NCBI RefSeq assembly: GCF_019749375.1
Contig: NZ_JACWFE010000004.1
Coordinates: forward strand, 248,001-312,000
Direction: 5' to 3'
Length of the DNA stretch: 64,000 nt
DNA from: Bacillus sp. S/N-304-OC-R1
Lineage (GTDB): Bacteria; Bacillota; Bacilli; Bacillales; Cytobacillaceae
Shown here in pieces: positions 25,657-33,571 of this stretch. Made by a program: the position numbers and the translations under genes. Position 1 is the stretch's first letter, and every line of letters begins with the position of its first letter. The notes under the pieces were generated by a model that worked only from the letters and a program-made list of their open reading frames with translations, searched no databases and was not told the origin of the DNA.

Positions 25657-27054
25657 TTATCCGCGTTTTAATTTACTTTTCAATTTTACAATGGGTTGAT
25701 TAGTTGATGAACATTTAATAAGTAAGATACTGTTTTTATCTAAGATCTTTTCTAATAATAATTCCACTCCTTGAATATCAGGAAAAGAGTAAACATCACC
25801 CTTTAAACCTCTTGTTTTTGCTCGTTCTGCTATCACGGCAGCCAAAGGGCCAACTGTTATTAACGTGTCTACCCCGATTTCTGCAATCTTTTCACCAACC
25901 TGATAATGGTATTCTAAGCTTAGATCTCCTAAACGCTTAAAGTCTCCAATAAGGGCTACCTTTTTCCTCCCATTTGATATCCCATTCAGAGTTTCAATTG
26001 CAGCTATTAAAGAAGAGGGTGTTGAACTCCAAGTATCATCTACAATGATATACCCACCTTTGGTTATAATGCACTCAAAGTGAGAGGGAAGGTTGGAAAA
26101 TGTCCTAATACGACTTGCTGATTCTTTTATTCCAATTCCCATTTCAAATGCTGCAGCTATGGCAGCAAGTGCATTAAGGACCTGATGTTGTCCATACCCA
26201 GGAACAAAGACTGGATATCTTTTATTAAAAATAGAATATTTCCCTTTCTTATAGGTAAGTTCAAATCTCATTCCATTCTGATCATATTGAATTTTAGATG
26301 CCTTAAAATTAGCACGATTGTTTATTCCGAAGGTTAGCAATTTCCCTTTAAAACTTTTAATTCCCATTTTTTTGATGTTTTCATCGTCTGCATTCACAAT
26401 GAGAGTGCCATTAGAACCTACTGCTTGAATCATCTCCGCTTTTGCTTGGATATACGCTTCCGGTGTTTTGCACCCATCAAGATGATAGACTCCTATATTA
26501 GTAATTATTCCGATTGTTGGCTTAAAGTATTTGGATGCGAGGATCACATCACCTGGCTTGCCGACAGCTGATTCAAATACAGCTGCATCTGTGTCCTTCT
26601 CAATTGATAATAGATAAGTGAGATTATGGGTCCTTGAGTTTGCTGATTTTTTTGTACCAGTAACTTTATGGTCAAAATTCAGGATATGTTTAATCATATC
26701 CTTTGTTGTTGATTTTCCATTTGTACCAGTGATTGAAACAACTGGAATTGAAAATTGATCTCTATAGAAATCAACGAACTTCCAAAATGCACTTTCAATA
26801 TTTTCTACTTTAATAACTGTACACATGCCGATTTTTTCTAATTCAGGAAAAATGATATCTGTTACTACTACACAAGGAGTTGATTTGGAAATTTTCTCCC
26901 AATCAATTTTCCATTTCTGTCTTAAGAAAAGAAGCTTATTTTGATCAATTTTTTCTTGATGATAGATTATATCATGAACCTTGAAATCATCTGAACCTTG
27001 TATTAGTTGTCCATTTATACATTGGCGGATATCTTTCACGGACAATAAAATCAA
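25657..27054 (-). CDS. MurF-like Mur ligase
   Basis: 465 residues with the three Mur-ligase parts: an N-terminal substrate domain (about 1-100), a central ATPase with the P-loop ITGTNGKSTTKD (109-119) and the GIITNIGVYHLDG segment, and a C-terminal domain with VDDTWSSTPSSLIAAIETL and KVALIGDFKRLGDLS. This is closest to UDP-MurNAc-tripeptide:D-Ala-D-Ala ligase. Differences (VDDTW for the usual DAYNA motif) and its place beside phosphonate genes suggest a specialised paralogue that joins an amine to a carboxylate. 204 bases and a terminator separate it from the upstream ATP-grasp gene, so it may have its own promoter. Confidence 0.85.
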   Translation of the reverse strand: MILLSVKDIRQCINGQLIQGSDDFKVHDIIYHQEKIDQNKLLFLRQKWKIDWEKISKSTPCVVVTDIIFPELEKIGMCTVIKVENIESAFWKFVDFYRDQFSIPVVSITGTNGKSTTKDMIKHILNFDHKVTGTKKSANSRTHNLTYLLSIEKDTDAAVFESAVGKPGDVILASKYFKPTIGIITNIGVYHLDGCKTPEAYIQAKAEMIQAVGSNGTLIVNADDENIKKMGIKSFKGKLLTFGINNRANFKASKIQYDQNGMRFELTYKKGKYSIFNKRYPVFVPGYGQHQVLNALAAIAAAFEMGIGIKESASRIRTFSNLPSHFECIITKGGYIIVDDTWSSTPSSLIAAIETLNGISNGRKKVALIGDFKRLGDLSLEYHYQVGEKIAEIGVDTLITVGPLAAVIAERAKTRGLKGDVYSFPDIQGVELLLEKILDKNSILLIKCSSTNQPIVKLKSKLKRG

Positions 27055-27194
27055 TTTGTTTTCCTCCCAAAGTTTTATTACTTTATTTTATGTCTAAAGT
27101 CCTGTTTAGTTTGTATGGGAGCCTTTTTGCACTTATTGAATTTAAGTAATTAATATCTTAATAAATTTAGAAAAAATATTAATCAAAACATGAA

Positions 27195-27226
27195 AATCCC
27201 CTAGTTTTAATTTAAACTAGGGGATT
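27195..27226. terminator. Bidirectional terminator in phosphonate block
   Basis: Perfect 13-bp stem AATCCCCTAGTTT / AAACTAGGGGATT, 6-base loop, with T-rich flanks on both strands. It ends the pepM-to-ATP-grasp transcript on the minus strand. Confidence 0.75.
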
Positions 27227-27258
27227 GATTATTTTTTTATTGTGTATAAATGGCAATT

Positions 27259-28050
27259 TTAGGCCTCTTTTTGCTGTTTTCGAATTTCCATAATACGCTT
27301 CCAGACAGCTTTGTTTTCAACCTCGGCAAAACTACGGATGCTGGGGGTTGTATTCACTTCAAATATTACAGGTTTGCCGTGTTTATACAGACCGATATCC
27401 AATCCATATTCCCTGCACGGATATTTTTGAGCCATTACTTCAGCTGCAGAAGTTGCCAATTTACTAATATTATTAATTACCTTATCTTTTTTTGATTTTT
27501 TCATGTGAAGATGTAACGATAATAAATCATTTATCGATATGACTTTGGCACCTTGATGTGAATTGACAATTCCATTTTCTACAGCTTCTTCTAACCCAAT
27601 CTTCGAATACATGCCCCCAACTATCCATTTGCCTTTAAGATTCTGAACATGAACACGAATGACAAAAGGCTGCGCATTTTTTGTTGTACTGTTTATGGCT
27701 TGCTGAATTACATAAGGTCCGCTTAATCTCCCAAACTTCAAAAACGGGTTCAGAAACTGATGAAACTCTTCTATTGTTGAAACACATCTACCTACAGGTT
27801 TGCCTTGAATCGTAAAGCCGTTAAAACAAAAGGTATTGTCTTTTCGTTTAGAGATTTTATAAATGGACCTTCCTTGTCCTGTTGTATCATGTTTTACATA
27901 AACATAATCATACCGATCTAGTAATTTTTTTAGATTTTTGACACTATATATCTTTGTTTTTGGAATATTTTTAGCGGTTAAGGGGTTATTTTGGAACAGC
28001 ACAGCTTGTTCCCATTTTCCTACAGCATCACTCAAAAAAATACACCTCAT
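27259..28050 (-). CDS. YheC/YheD family ATP-grasp ligase
   Basis: The 263-residue protein is shorter than the usual 360-450 residues of YheC/YheD and keeps essentially only the ATP-grasp core. It has DYVYVKHDTTGQGRSIYKI (lid/glycine-rich loop), FVIRVHVQNLKGKWIVGGMYSKIG, and the metal site GLDIGLYKHGKPVIFEVNTTPS (the E-x-N pair). In B. subtilis these proteins are spore-coat associated. By fold they form amide bonds through acyl-phosphates. It starts 30 bases after the AEP transaminase gene, so it is in the phosphonate operon and could ligate 2-aminoethylphosphonate. Confidence 0.85.
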   Translation of the reverse strand: MRCIFLSDAVGKWEQAVLFQNNPLTAKNIPKTKIYSVKNLKKLLDRYDYVYVKHDTTGQGRSIYKISKRKDNTFCFNGFTIQGKPVGRCVSTIEEFHQFLNPFLKFGRLSGPYVIQQAINSTTKNAQPFVIRVHVQNLKGKWIVGGMYSKIGLEEAVENGIVNSHQGAKVISINDLLSLHLHMKKSKKDKVINNISKLATSAAEVMAQKYPCREYGLDIGLYKHGKPVIFEVNTTPSIRSFAEVENKAVWKRIMEIRKQQKEA

Positions 28051-28080
28051 TTTTAGTGTTTTAACATTTTTGGTGAAGGT

Positions 28081-29259
28081 TTATATGGTAGGATAGTTTT
28101 CTTTCCCACCGTATAGGACTTCTGTTAAATTTTCATCTGTAGTATCGATTCCTAACTTTTGAAAATATTTTTCCAATAATGTTAAAAAGAGATCAATATC
28201 ACTTTCTTTAAGATCCCCAATATTTGCTATTCTAAAAGAATTCATTTGGTTCAGCTTTCCTGGATAAATCGTTATTCCATTCTCATAAAAATAATCATGC
28301 ATTTTCGTAAAATCATACGTACTGCATGTGGGTTCCACTATTGCTGTTATTATTTTTGAATGATGTTTGTCAGGAACAAGATATTTAAGTCCAAGACTAG
28401 TCATTCCAGCAATTAACGATTCCCATAGAAGCGTATATCGTTTGTATCTTTCCGTTACACCTTCTTCTTTTAGCTCAATTATTGCTTGTTTCAATGCATA
28501 AATTGTCTGGACAGGGGGGGTAAAACGCATCTGCCCAGTCTCAAGGAAACTTTTATATTGTGAATATAGATTTAAATAATAATTAGTTGGTTTCGTATGT
28601 TTTTCTTTCGATAAATTGCTTTTTTTAGCTACAACAAAGGAGACTCCTGCCATTCCCTGGAGATTTTTATTGGCACTTGCAGCTAAATAATTAATATTCA
28701 TTTTGTTCATATCAATTGGGATTGCCCCAAATGAACTCATGGCATCTACCATCATCTCGATATTATTTTCCTTGCAAATGGTACCAATTGCCTCTATATC
28801 GTTCAATAATCCTGTAGTTGTTTCGTTATGCACGACTGCGAGATAGGAAATGGTTTGAGGAAGTTCCTGAATAAATGATTGCAGCAAATCTAATTGAATG
28901 GGCTGATATGGCACACTTTTAAATTCAATCCAATCTAATTGATAAGCTTCTGCAATTTCACACATTCGTTTTCCATAAGCACCATTATTAATAATTAGAA
29001 TAGTGCCATCGGTCATAACGGAACTTAAGATTGACTCCACAGCAGCAGTACCTGATCCTCCGAACAGAATAGTAGTATATTCCTGTAAATCCGCTACTAA
29101 ACTAGTTAGTTCAGAGGTTACGAATTGCATTAATTCACAGAAACTTTTTTCACGAGGGCATATATCAGGTACCACTTGAGCGTATTTAACCGAATCTGTG
29201 GTAGTAGCTGGGCCGGGATTTAATAAGATATTTCGTTTAACACTCTCCATGCCGTTCAT
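28081..29259 (-). CDS. phnW: 2-aminoethylphosphonate:pyruvate aminotransferase
   Basis: The 392-residue class V PLP enzyme has RNILLNPGPATTTDSVKYA at the N-terminus, FGGSGTAAVES for the phosphate loop, VDAMSSFGAIPID, and the PLP lysine in SANKNLQGMAGVSFVV (Lys198). It interconverts phosphonoacetaldehyde plus alanine with AEP plus pyruvate. With PEP mutase and decarboxylase upstream, and no phosphonatase, it should run toward AEP synthesis here. Its ATG overlaps the stop of the decarboxylase gene (ATGA), indicating tight coupling. Confidence 0.92.
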   Translation of the reverse strand: MNGMESVKRNILLNPGPATTTDSVKYAQVVPDICPREKSFCELMQFVTSELTSLVADLQEYTTILFGGSGTAAVESILSSVMTDGTILIINNGAYGKRMCEIAEAYQLDWIEFKSVPYQPIQLDLLQSFIQELPQTISYLAVVHNETTTGLLNDIEAIGTICKENNIEMMVDAMSSFGAIPIDMNKMNINYLAASANKNLQGMAGVSFVVAKKSNLSKEKHTKPTNYYLNLYSQYKSFLETGQMRFTPPVQTIYALKQAIIELKEEGVTERYKRYTLLWESLIAGMTSLGLKYLVPDKHHSKIITAIVEPTCSTYDFTKMHDYFYENGITIYPGKLNQMNSFRIANIGDLKESDIDLFLTLLEKYFQKLGIDTTDENLTEVLYGGKENYPTI

Positions 29260-30392
29260 CCTTTTTCGTTAATATAATTTAGCAGACGATTTTTCACCTC
29301 ATGTGGAGCTACTTTTGGGCGGCCTAAGTTGGGAAATGATCCTTTGGATATTTTCATATATAGAAATGTAAGACCTTTTGTCATTTTCCATAATTGAATT
29401 TGTTCTTCAAGCTCTTTTAAATTATGGATATAGATAGAGTATTCGTAACCGCAAGCAGCAGCAATTGCCACCATATTTACGTTGTGGGAAACGGTACTTT
29501 GCCCGCCAGTTGAATCATGAGCTTCATTATCTAGTAATATATGAAGCATATTTTTTGGACGGTAATAGCCATTTGTTGCTAAACTCCCCATCCGCATAAG
29601 GAGTGAACCATCACCGTCTATGGCAACTACATCTAGATCATTTCGGGAATAGGCTAAACCTAATCCTAATGAACTGACACACCCCATAGATCCAACCATA
29701 TAAAGATTATTTTCAGCATCTTCCATTTCGTAAAGCTCTCGTCCAGTTTTTCCGGTAGTTGCAATTTGTACTGTATTCTCGTCTTTCAAGCTATTAATCA
29801 CATTTAAAGTTTCAAACCTCGTTGGCAGCTCATCCAACGAATTTTTTTCGATTATTATTTTATTATGATGAATTATATGTTTCTCTATCATTAATGACTC
29901 ACTTTCAAAGGTTCCTTTTTTCACAACAAAGAAGAAAGGCTTGTTTTTTTCAATCCATTTGTTGGCTGTTTCAATTTGCAACTTTGCTTCATTAAAATCC
30001 GAGGAAAGGAATTGCCATGGAATACCCATTAGATCGAGAATCTTTGTTGTAATCTTTCCCATTAGTTCATGCTGGGGTTCATCAGGTAGTCCTTGTTCTC
30101 CTCGCAAACTAACAAAACCAAGAACAGGTATTTGAAACGGGTGAGTTAAGGATGTCAATGGAGAAACAGCATTGGCAAGACCTGAGTTTTGCATTAAAAC
30201 GACTGGTTTTCTGCCTCCTAAATATGCTCCAGATGCTATAGCAACAGCATCACCTTCATTTACGGCTGCCATGTATTCACACTCATTTATGGCATAGTTA
30301 ATAAGACTTTTTAAAAATGAACAGGGGACTCCACTGTAAAAGTCATAGCCAAGTCTTTTAAGTTCGTGTCCAAAAGCAGTTGTTTTTAACAT
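29256..30392 (-). CDS. aepY: Phosphonopyruvate decarboxylase
   Basis: The 378-residue TPP enzyme begins GYDFYSGVPCSFLKSLINYA and has the PYR-domain Glu46 in NEGDAVA and MQNSGLANAVSPLTSL. The TPP/Mg site is IDGDGSLLMRMGSLATNGYY, with LLDNEAHDSTGGQ nearby. It converts phosphonopyruvate to phosphonoacetaldehyde and so pulls the unfavourable PEP mutase reaction forward. I start it at 30392, where GTGGAGTAATACT precedes the ATG, just 4 bases after the PEP mutase stop. The frame is open into pepM but not meaningful there. Confidence 0.93.
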   Translation of the reverse strand: MLKTTAFGHELKRLGYDFYSGVPCSFLKSLINYAINECEYMAAVNEGDAVAIASGAYLGGRKPVVLMQNSGLANAVSPLTSLTHPFQIPVLGFVSLRGEQGLPDEPQHELMGKITTKILDLMGIPWQFLSSDFNEAKLQIETANKWIEKNKPFFFVVKKGTFESESLMIEKHIIHHNKIIIEKNSLDELPTRFETLNVINSLKDENTVQIATTGKTGRELYEMEDAENNLYMVGSMGCVSSLGLGLAYSRNDLDVVAIDGDGSLLMRMGSLATNGYYRPKNMLHILLDNEAHDSTGGQSTVSHNVNMVAIAAACGYEYSIYIHNLKELEEQIQLWKMTKGLTFLYMKISKGSFPNLGRPKVAPHEVKNRLLNYINEKG

Positions 30393-30396
30393 AGTA

Positions 30397-31302
30397 TTAC
30401 TCCACTTCCAAATTTGGTTTGTTAAAGGATGTTGGTAAATATTTTTTCTCAGCTCTCTGAAGTTCATCAGCGTTTTGGATTCTAAAAATTTCCTCAACAC
30501 TTGCTAAAGAGTCTTCCACTCCAATAAGACTTTCATCTTGATGAATTTGTTTTGATAACTTCTGCATCGCAGTGAGAGAGGCCCTTAGATTATGATTGGC
30601 CCAGATTACAGCATTGATGCCTAATTTCCTGAACTCTTCTGTTGGAGTGGAATAATATTTGGTAGGGACAATGACTATTGGATGTCTCCCATTCCATTCT
30701 TTAATAAATGCTTCGATTTCATTAAAATCAGATTTTTTACTGTGAATAAGGATCGCATCAGCACCAGCCTGCCTATAGGCTTCTGCTCGTTTAAGAGCTT
30801 CTTCTAATCCCCAGCCTGCAATTAAAGCCTCAACCCTAGCTACAACAATAAAATCTTCGTCCATCTGGGTATCCTTCATAGCACGAATTTTCCCGCAAAA
30901 TTCTTCGATTGATGCGAGTGGCTGGGCTTCTCCGTTAATAAATGAGTTTGTTTTCGGAAAAATTTTATCTTCAATACAAACCCCTGCGATATCCAATTGT
31001 TCTAATTTCTTAACCAGTCGCCTGGCATTGTTGAAATTTCCATATCCTGTATCCCCATCTAGCAGGATTGGTATTGTCGTAGCATCACTCATAAACTCTA
31101 GAATATCTAAAACTTGAGTCCACGATGCCTCATTGTTATCTCTAACTCCCATTGAAGCAGATATTGAAAGTCCACTAGCCCATATGGCTTTAAAGCCAGC
31201 TTCTTCAACGACTTTTGCAGAAAGGCCGTTATGGGCTTCCATAATAAATTCTGGCTTTTGTGGAGAATTCAGCAAATGTTTTAATTTGGTTGTTTTCTTC
31301 AT
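30397..31302 (-). CDS. aepX: Phosphoenolpyruvate mutase
   Basis: The 301-residue isocitrate-lyase-superfamily TIM barrel has the PEP-mutase fingerprint [11 protein letters not shown] (residues 111-121), the feature that separates mutases from lyases. It also has DGDTGYGNF (82-90) for metal binding and [16 protein letters not shown]. It makes the C-P bond by rearranging PEP to phosphonopyruvate and is the first committed step of phosphonate biosynthesis. GAGGAGATCAAC precedes the ATG on the minus strand. It is the first gene of a four-gene operon. It is also called pepM. Confidence 0.95.
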   Translation of the reverse strand: MKKTTKLKHLLNSPQKPEFIMEAHNGLSAKVVEEAGFKAIWASGLSISASMGVRDNNEASWTQVLDILEFMSDATTIPILLDGDTGYGNFNNARRLVKKLEQLDIAGVCIEDKIFPKTNSFINGEAQPLASIEEFCGKIRAMKDTQMDEDFIVVARVEALIAGWGLEEALKRAEAYRQAGADAILIHSKKSDFNEIEAFIKEWNGRHPIVIVPTKYYSTPTEEFRKLGINAVIWANHNLRASLTAMQKLSKQIHQDESLIGVEDSLASVEEIFRIQNADELQRAEKKYLPTSFNKPNLEVE

Positions 31303-31581
31303 GTTGATCTCCTCACAATATATAGGTTTTGTTTATATGTCACTCTGTCACTGCAGAAATTGAAAATAAACTAATGATCATTTTTAGATGTTTATAACAT
31401 TAAATTCAATTTGAAAAGTTCCGAAACGGACAGTAGTTTAGATTTGCGAAATGATTGTGGTTTTAAAATAGAACATCTAAAGTGGGCAATTAGGAGTAAA
31501 GCAGGGAAAATTAATATTTCTAATTCACTAGACATACAATTGGTCAAAATGTGCAATAGTTCATTAGATTTGACTACAATG

Positions 31582-31608
31582 AACAAAAAAAGAGCCTAAA
31601 GGCTCTTT
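31582..31608 (-). terminator. Terminator of the arginine-rich peptide gene
   Basis: AAAGAGCC / GGCTCTTT, 4-base loop, followed on the minus strand by a run of T. Confidence 0.78.
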
Positions 31609-31634
31609 AGTAGACTGTTATATTCGTTTTGTGT

Positions 31635-31739
31635 CTAAAAGAATCTTCGTCTACTTCTGAAAAATGCAATGCGTCTTCTTCTTTCTATCTCAATGGGAAT
31701 AAACCGTCTTCTTCTAAAGCGATTAGGGAAAAAAAACAT
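31635..31739 (-). CDS. 34-residue arginine-rich small protein
   Basis: The frame starts MFFFPNRFRRRRFIPIEIE and continues with RRRRIAFFRSRRRFF. It has 13 Arg in 34 residues interleaved with Phe/Ile, so it is strongly cationic and amphipathic. AAAAGGAGG lies about 10 bases before the ATG, and a terminator follows within 30 bases. That makes a complete little transcription unit. It could be a spore-associated or nucleic-acid-binding peptide; I do not know its function. The neighbouring YjcZ-type remnant supports a sporulation context. Confidence 0.6.
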   Translation of the reverse strand: MFFFPNRFRRRRFIPIEIERRRRIAFFRSRRRFF

Positions 31740-31814
31740 AATTTAGTATCCTCCTTTTACTAAAGAAATCTAAGCATGATAGCAGTTTCTAAACTGTAAG
31801 TTGTTCGAAAACAT

Positions 31815-31926
31815 TTAGTAGTTCATTAAAGAAGCACCGACAATGATTAGGAGAATGAATAACACTACGATTAAGACAAAGCTACTGCCGCGCTATAACG
31901 CCACCATATCCTGATGACCCATACAT
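31815..31926 (-). pseudogene. YjcZ-type sporulation peptide, frameshifted
   Basis: The minus strand reads MYGSSGYGG, then the frame is lost, then FVLIVVLFILLIIVGASLMNY and a stop. That is the exact plan of YjcZ-family peptides (Gly/Ser/Tyr-rich head plus one TM helix). The loss is explained by two missing G residues, one in GGCG(G)TTAT and one in AGCG(G)CGGC, both in short G/C-rich tracts. AGAAAGG precedes the ATG. It is either a true pseudogene or a sequence error; a corrected reading would give about 37 residues. Confidence 0.6.
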
Positions 31927-32055
31927 ATTATCAGGACCTTTCTGATTATCTGCGGAAAAAATACCATCCTCATTAAATTTATAGTTTTTTGGTTATGAAA
32001 AGCTTGGACAAGCATCATGATATCAATAAAAATCAGCATCTTTGAGATATGAAAA

Positions 32056-32082
32056 GAACGTATGCAATACATGCAAACGTTC
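32056..32082. repeat. Inverted repeat, 11-bp arms, one mismatch
   Basis: GAACGTATGCA / TGCAAACGTTC with a 5-base loop, between the YjcZ-type remnant and the SpoIIP fragment. No gene could be supported in 31940-32400. Confidence 0.45.
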
Positions 32083-32418
32083 CTTTGGAGGTACATTTTC
32101 TAAGAAGAAGGCAGGTGTTAGTAATAACATATTCGTTAAGAATAATATGGATTGGACAAGTGCTGATGAAAAGTAAATTAAATTGAGGATCGGCATTCAT
32201 ATATTATTAATACAGTAATAGTCCTATTATTTATGCTGAAAGGATATTAGATTCAATTTAAATATTTATGTCGGAGTTCTTCCAGGGAAAAAATTTTCAA
32301 TTGGGTAGCTGATAAAATAATGATAGTATGGTGTATTTTGGAAAAGTTTAAGAATTTAATATTGGAATAGAAATACACTACATTATTTGATGATAGATTA
32401 ATTAAAGGAGTCATTTAT

Positions 32419-32745
32419 TTGAGCTCAAAGATTGAAAAGGTAATCCCTAAAAGATTAGCAATATATTTATGGAAAAGTCTACCTAAATCAAGTATTAATT
32501 ACGAAGAAAATTATAGGTTTGCTGAACTTCTCCATAATAAGATTGAGGAAGAATATCCCGGATTATCTCGAGGAGTCTTGGTTAAAAACAATGAATACAA
32601 GCAAAATACTTATAATCAAGAACTTTTTGGCAGCTCTGTATTGCTTGAGATAGGCGGATTTGAAAACACTTTGCAGGAGGAATACAGAACCGCTGATGTT
32701 CTTGCAGAGATCATTCAAGATATTCTTAAGGGAGATAATAAATAA
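32419..32745 (+). pseudogene. SpoIIP C-terminal fragment
   Basis: The 108 residues match only the last third of SpoIIP, the amidase/endopeptidase of engulfment (normally about 380-400 residues): ENYRFAELLHNKIEEEYPGLSRG, YNQELFGSSVLLEIGGFENTL, and EYRTADVLAEIIQDIL. The Glu in LLEIGG is the C-terminal catalytic Glu. The two catalytic His regions of the N-terminal part are absent. It has AAAGGAG 9 bases before a TTG start, so it could still be translated. I treat it as a truncated remnant; a short regulatory version is possible. Confidence 0.6.
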
Positions 32746-33088
32746 ACGATTTTAGCTGCACTTTATGAATGATCATCATAATACAAAATATTGATGAAAG
32801 GGCATTCTTAAATGGTAAGTAGATTCGTTTCGGTGGAGAAACATACCAAATAGTATGCTAATTAGCAGACCAAACCTCCTATGATTTGATTTCTTATTTT
32901 CCTCATATTTATCAACGACTATGAGATTTTTATTACTTTAATTAGCAAGCAAAATCGAAACCTAAAAACATCTCGACAATTGTTGTTGTCAAAGTACTAA
33001 TTACTAGGTTAATTAATATGCTTTTTACTATGTTGAATTGTTTTAAGTAGGTAATTGATGTTTTTTTGAGTAACCAGAGATAATTAAA

Positions 33089-33107
33089 ATAAGCGGAGAT
33101 TTTTCGG
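33089..33107 (+). repeat. ATAAGCGGAG element, copy 1
   Basis: ATAAGCGGAGATTTTTCGG, followed by TTAA. It is nearly identical to the copy at 33141. Confidence 0.55.
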
Positions 33108-33140
33108 TTAAACTGCAGAATAGGGCTCGGTTCCGGGTAT

Positions 33141-33158
33141 ATAAGCGGAGTTTTTCCG
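33141..33158 (+). repeat. ATAAGCGGAG element, copy 2
   Basis: ATAAGCGGAGTTTTTCCG. Such units often occur as clusters in Bacillus intergenic DNA; function unknown. Confidence 0.55.
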
Positions 33159-33571
33159 ACTAAGCAAAGCAATATTACTCATTTTCACGTTTTTCGAGTA
33201 CATTAGTCAAAATCATTCCGTCTATTTAAGCTATTTTCAGTGCTATTTCCTAATTAAGGGAAATTTCTTCGCTTATTTTTTAAACTCGCTTTAGCGGCTA
33301 ATGGACTTGTGCAACTTCTCCTTTACACATAATACGGACAAATCTTGAAAAAAAATCCAAAGCTTTTGTGTTCTAATTATATTGTTATTACATGTCCCTT
33401 CAATTCTACGAAATCATATGTTATTTGTGTTGCAATTTTAGATTTTCTCCACGTTATAGGAACTACTTACTTAAATAGGAATGCTATTTTAAGCGGTAAG
33501 TAATTTTATGATAAGGAATTCAGTTCACACAAAATATTTACCCCTCATAATATTAAACCAGGGTGATGAAT

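Larger units (their letters stand above)
32746..33571. other. Long AT-rich gap with ATAAGCGGAG repeats
   Basis: 826 bases without a supportable gene. It holds two copies of an ATAAGCGGAG(a/t)TTTT(t/c)CG element (33089-33107 and 33141-33158) and related AAGCG / GCTTATTT fragments around 33250-33300. Frames on either strand are short and composition-driven. Confidence 0.5.

Noticed and set aside
25657..27054. Housekeeping MurF
   Set aside because: The usual murF neighbours (ddl, cshA, mur cluster) are absent, the DAYNA-type motif is altered and the gene lies with phosphonate genes, so I call it MurF-like only.
29256..30500. Longer phosphonopyruvate decarboxylase starting inside pepM
   Set aside because: The extra 36 codons are an alternate reading of the pepM end; a ribosome binding site and family N-terminus support the start at 30392.
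31411..31599. Plus-strand frame of 62 codons between pepM and the Arg-rich peptide
   Set aside because: It runs through the terminator of the opposite-strand peptide gene, lacks a ribosome binding site and resembles no family.
31893..32096. Minus-strand frame of 67 codons
   Set aside because: It overlaps the YjcZ-type remnant and an inverted repeat; composition only.
32942..33172. Minus-strand frame of 76 codons
   Set aside because: It reads across two ATAAGCGGAG repeats; no start signal and no protein-like pattern.
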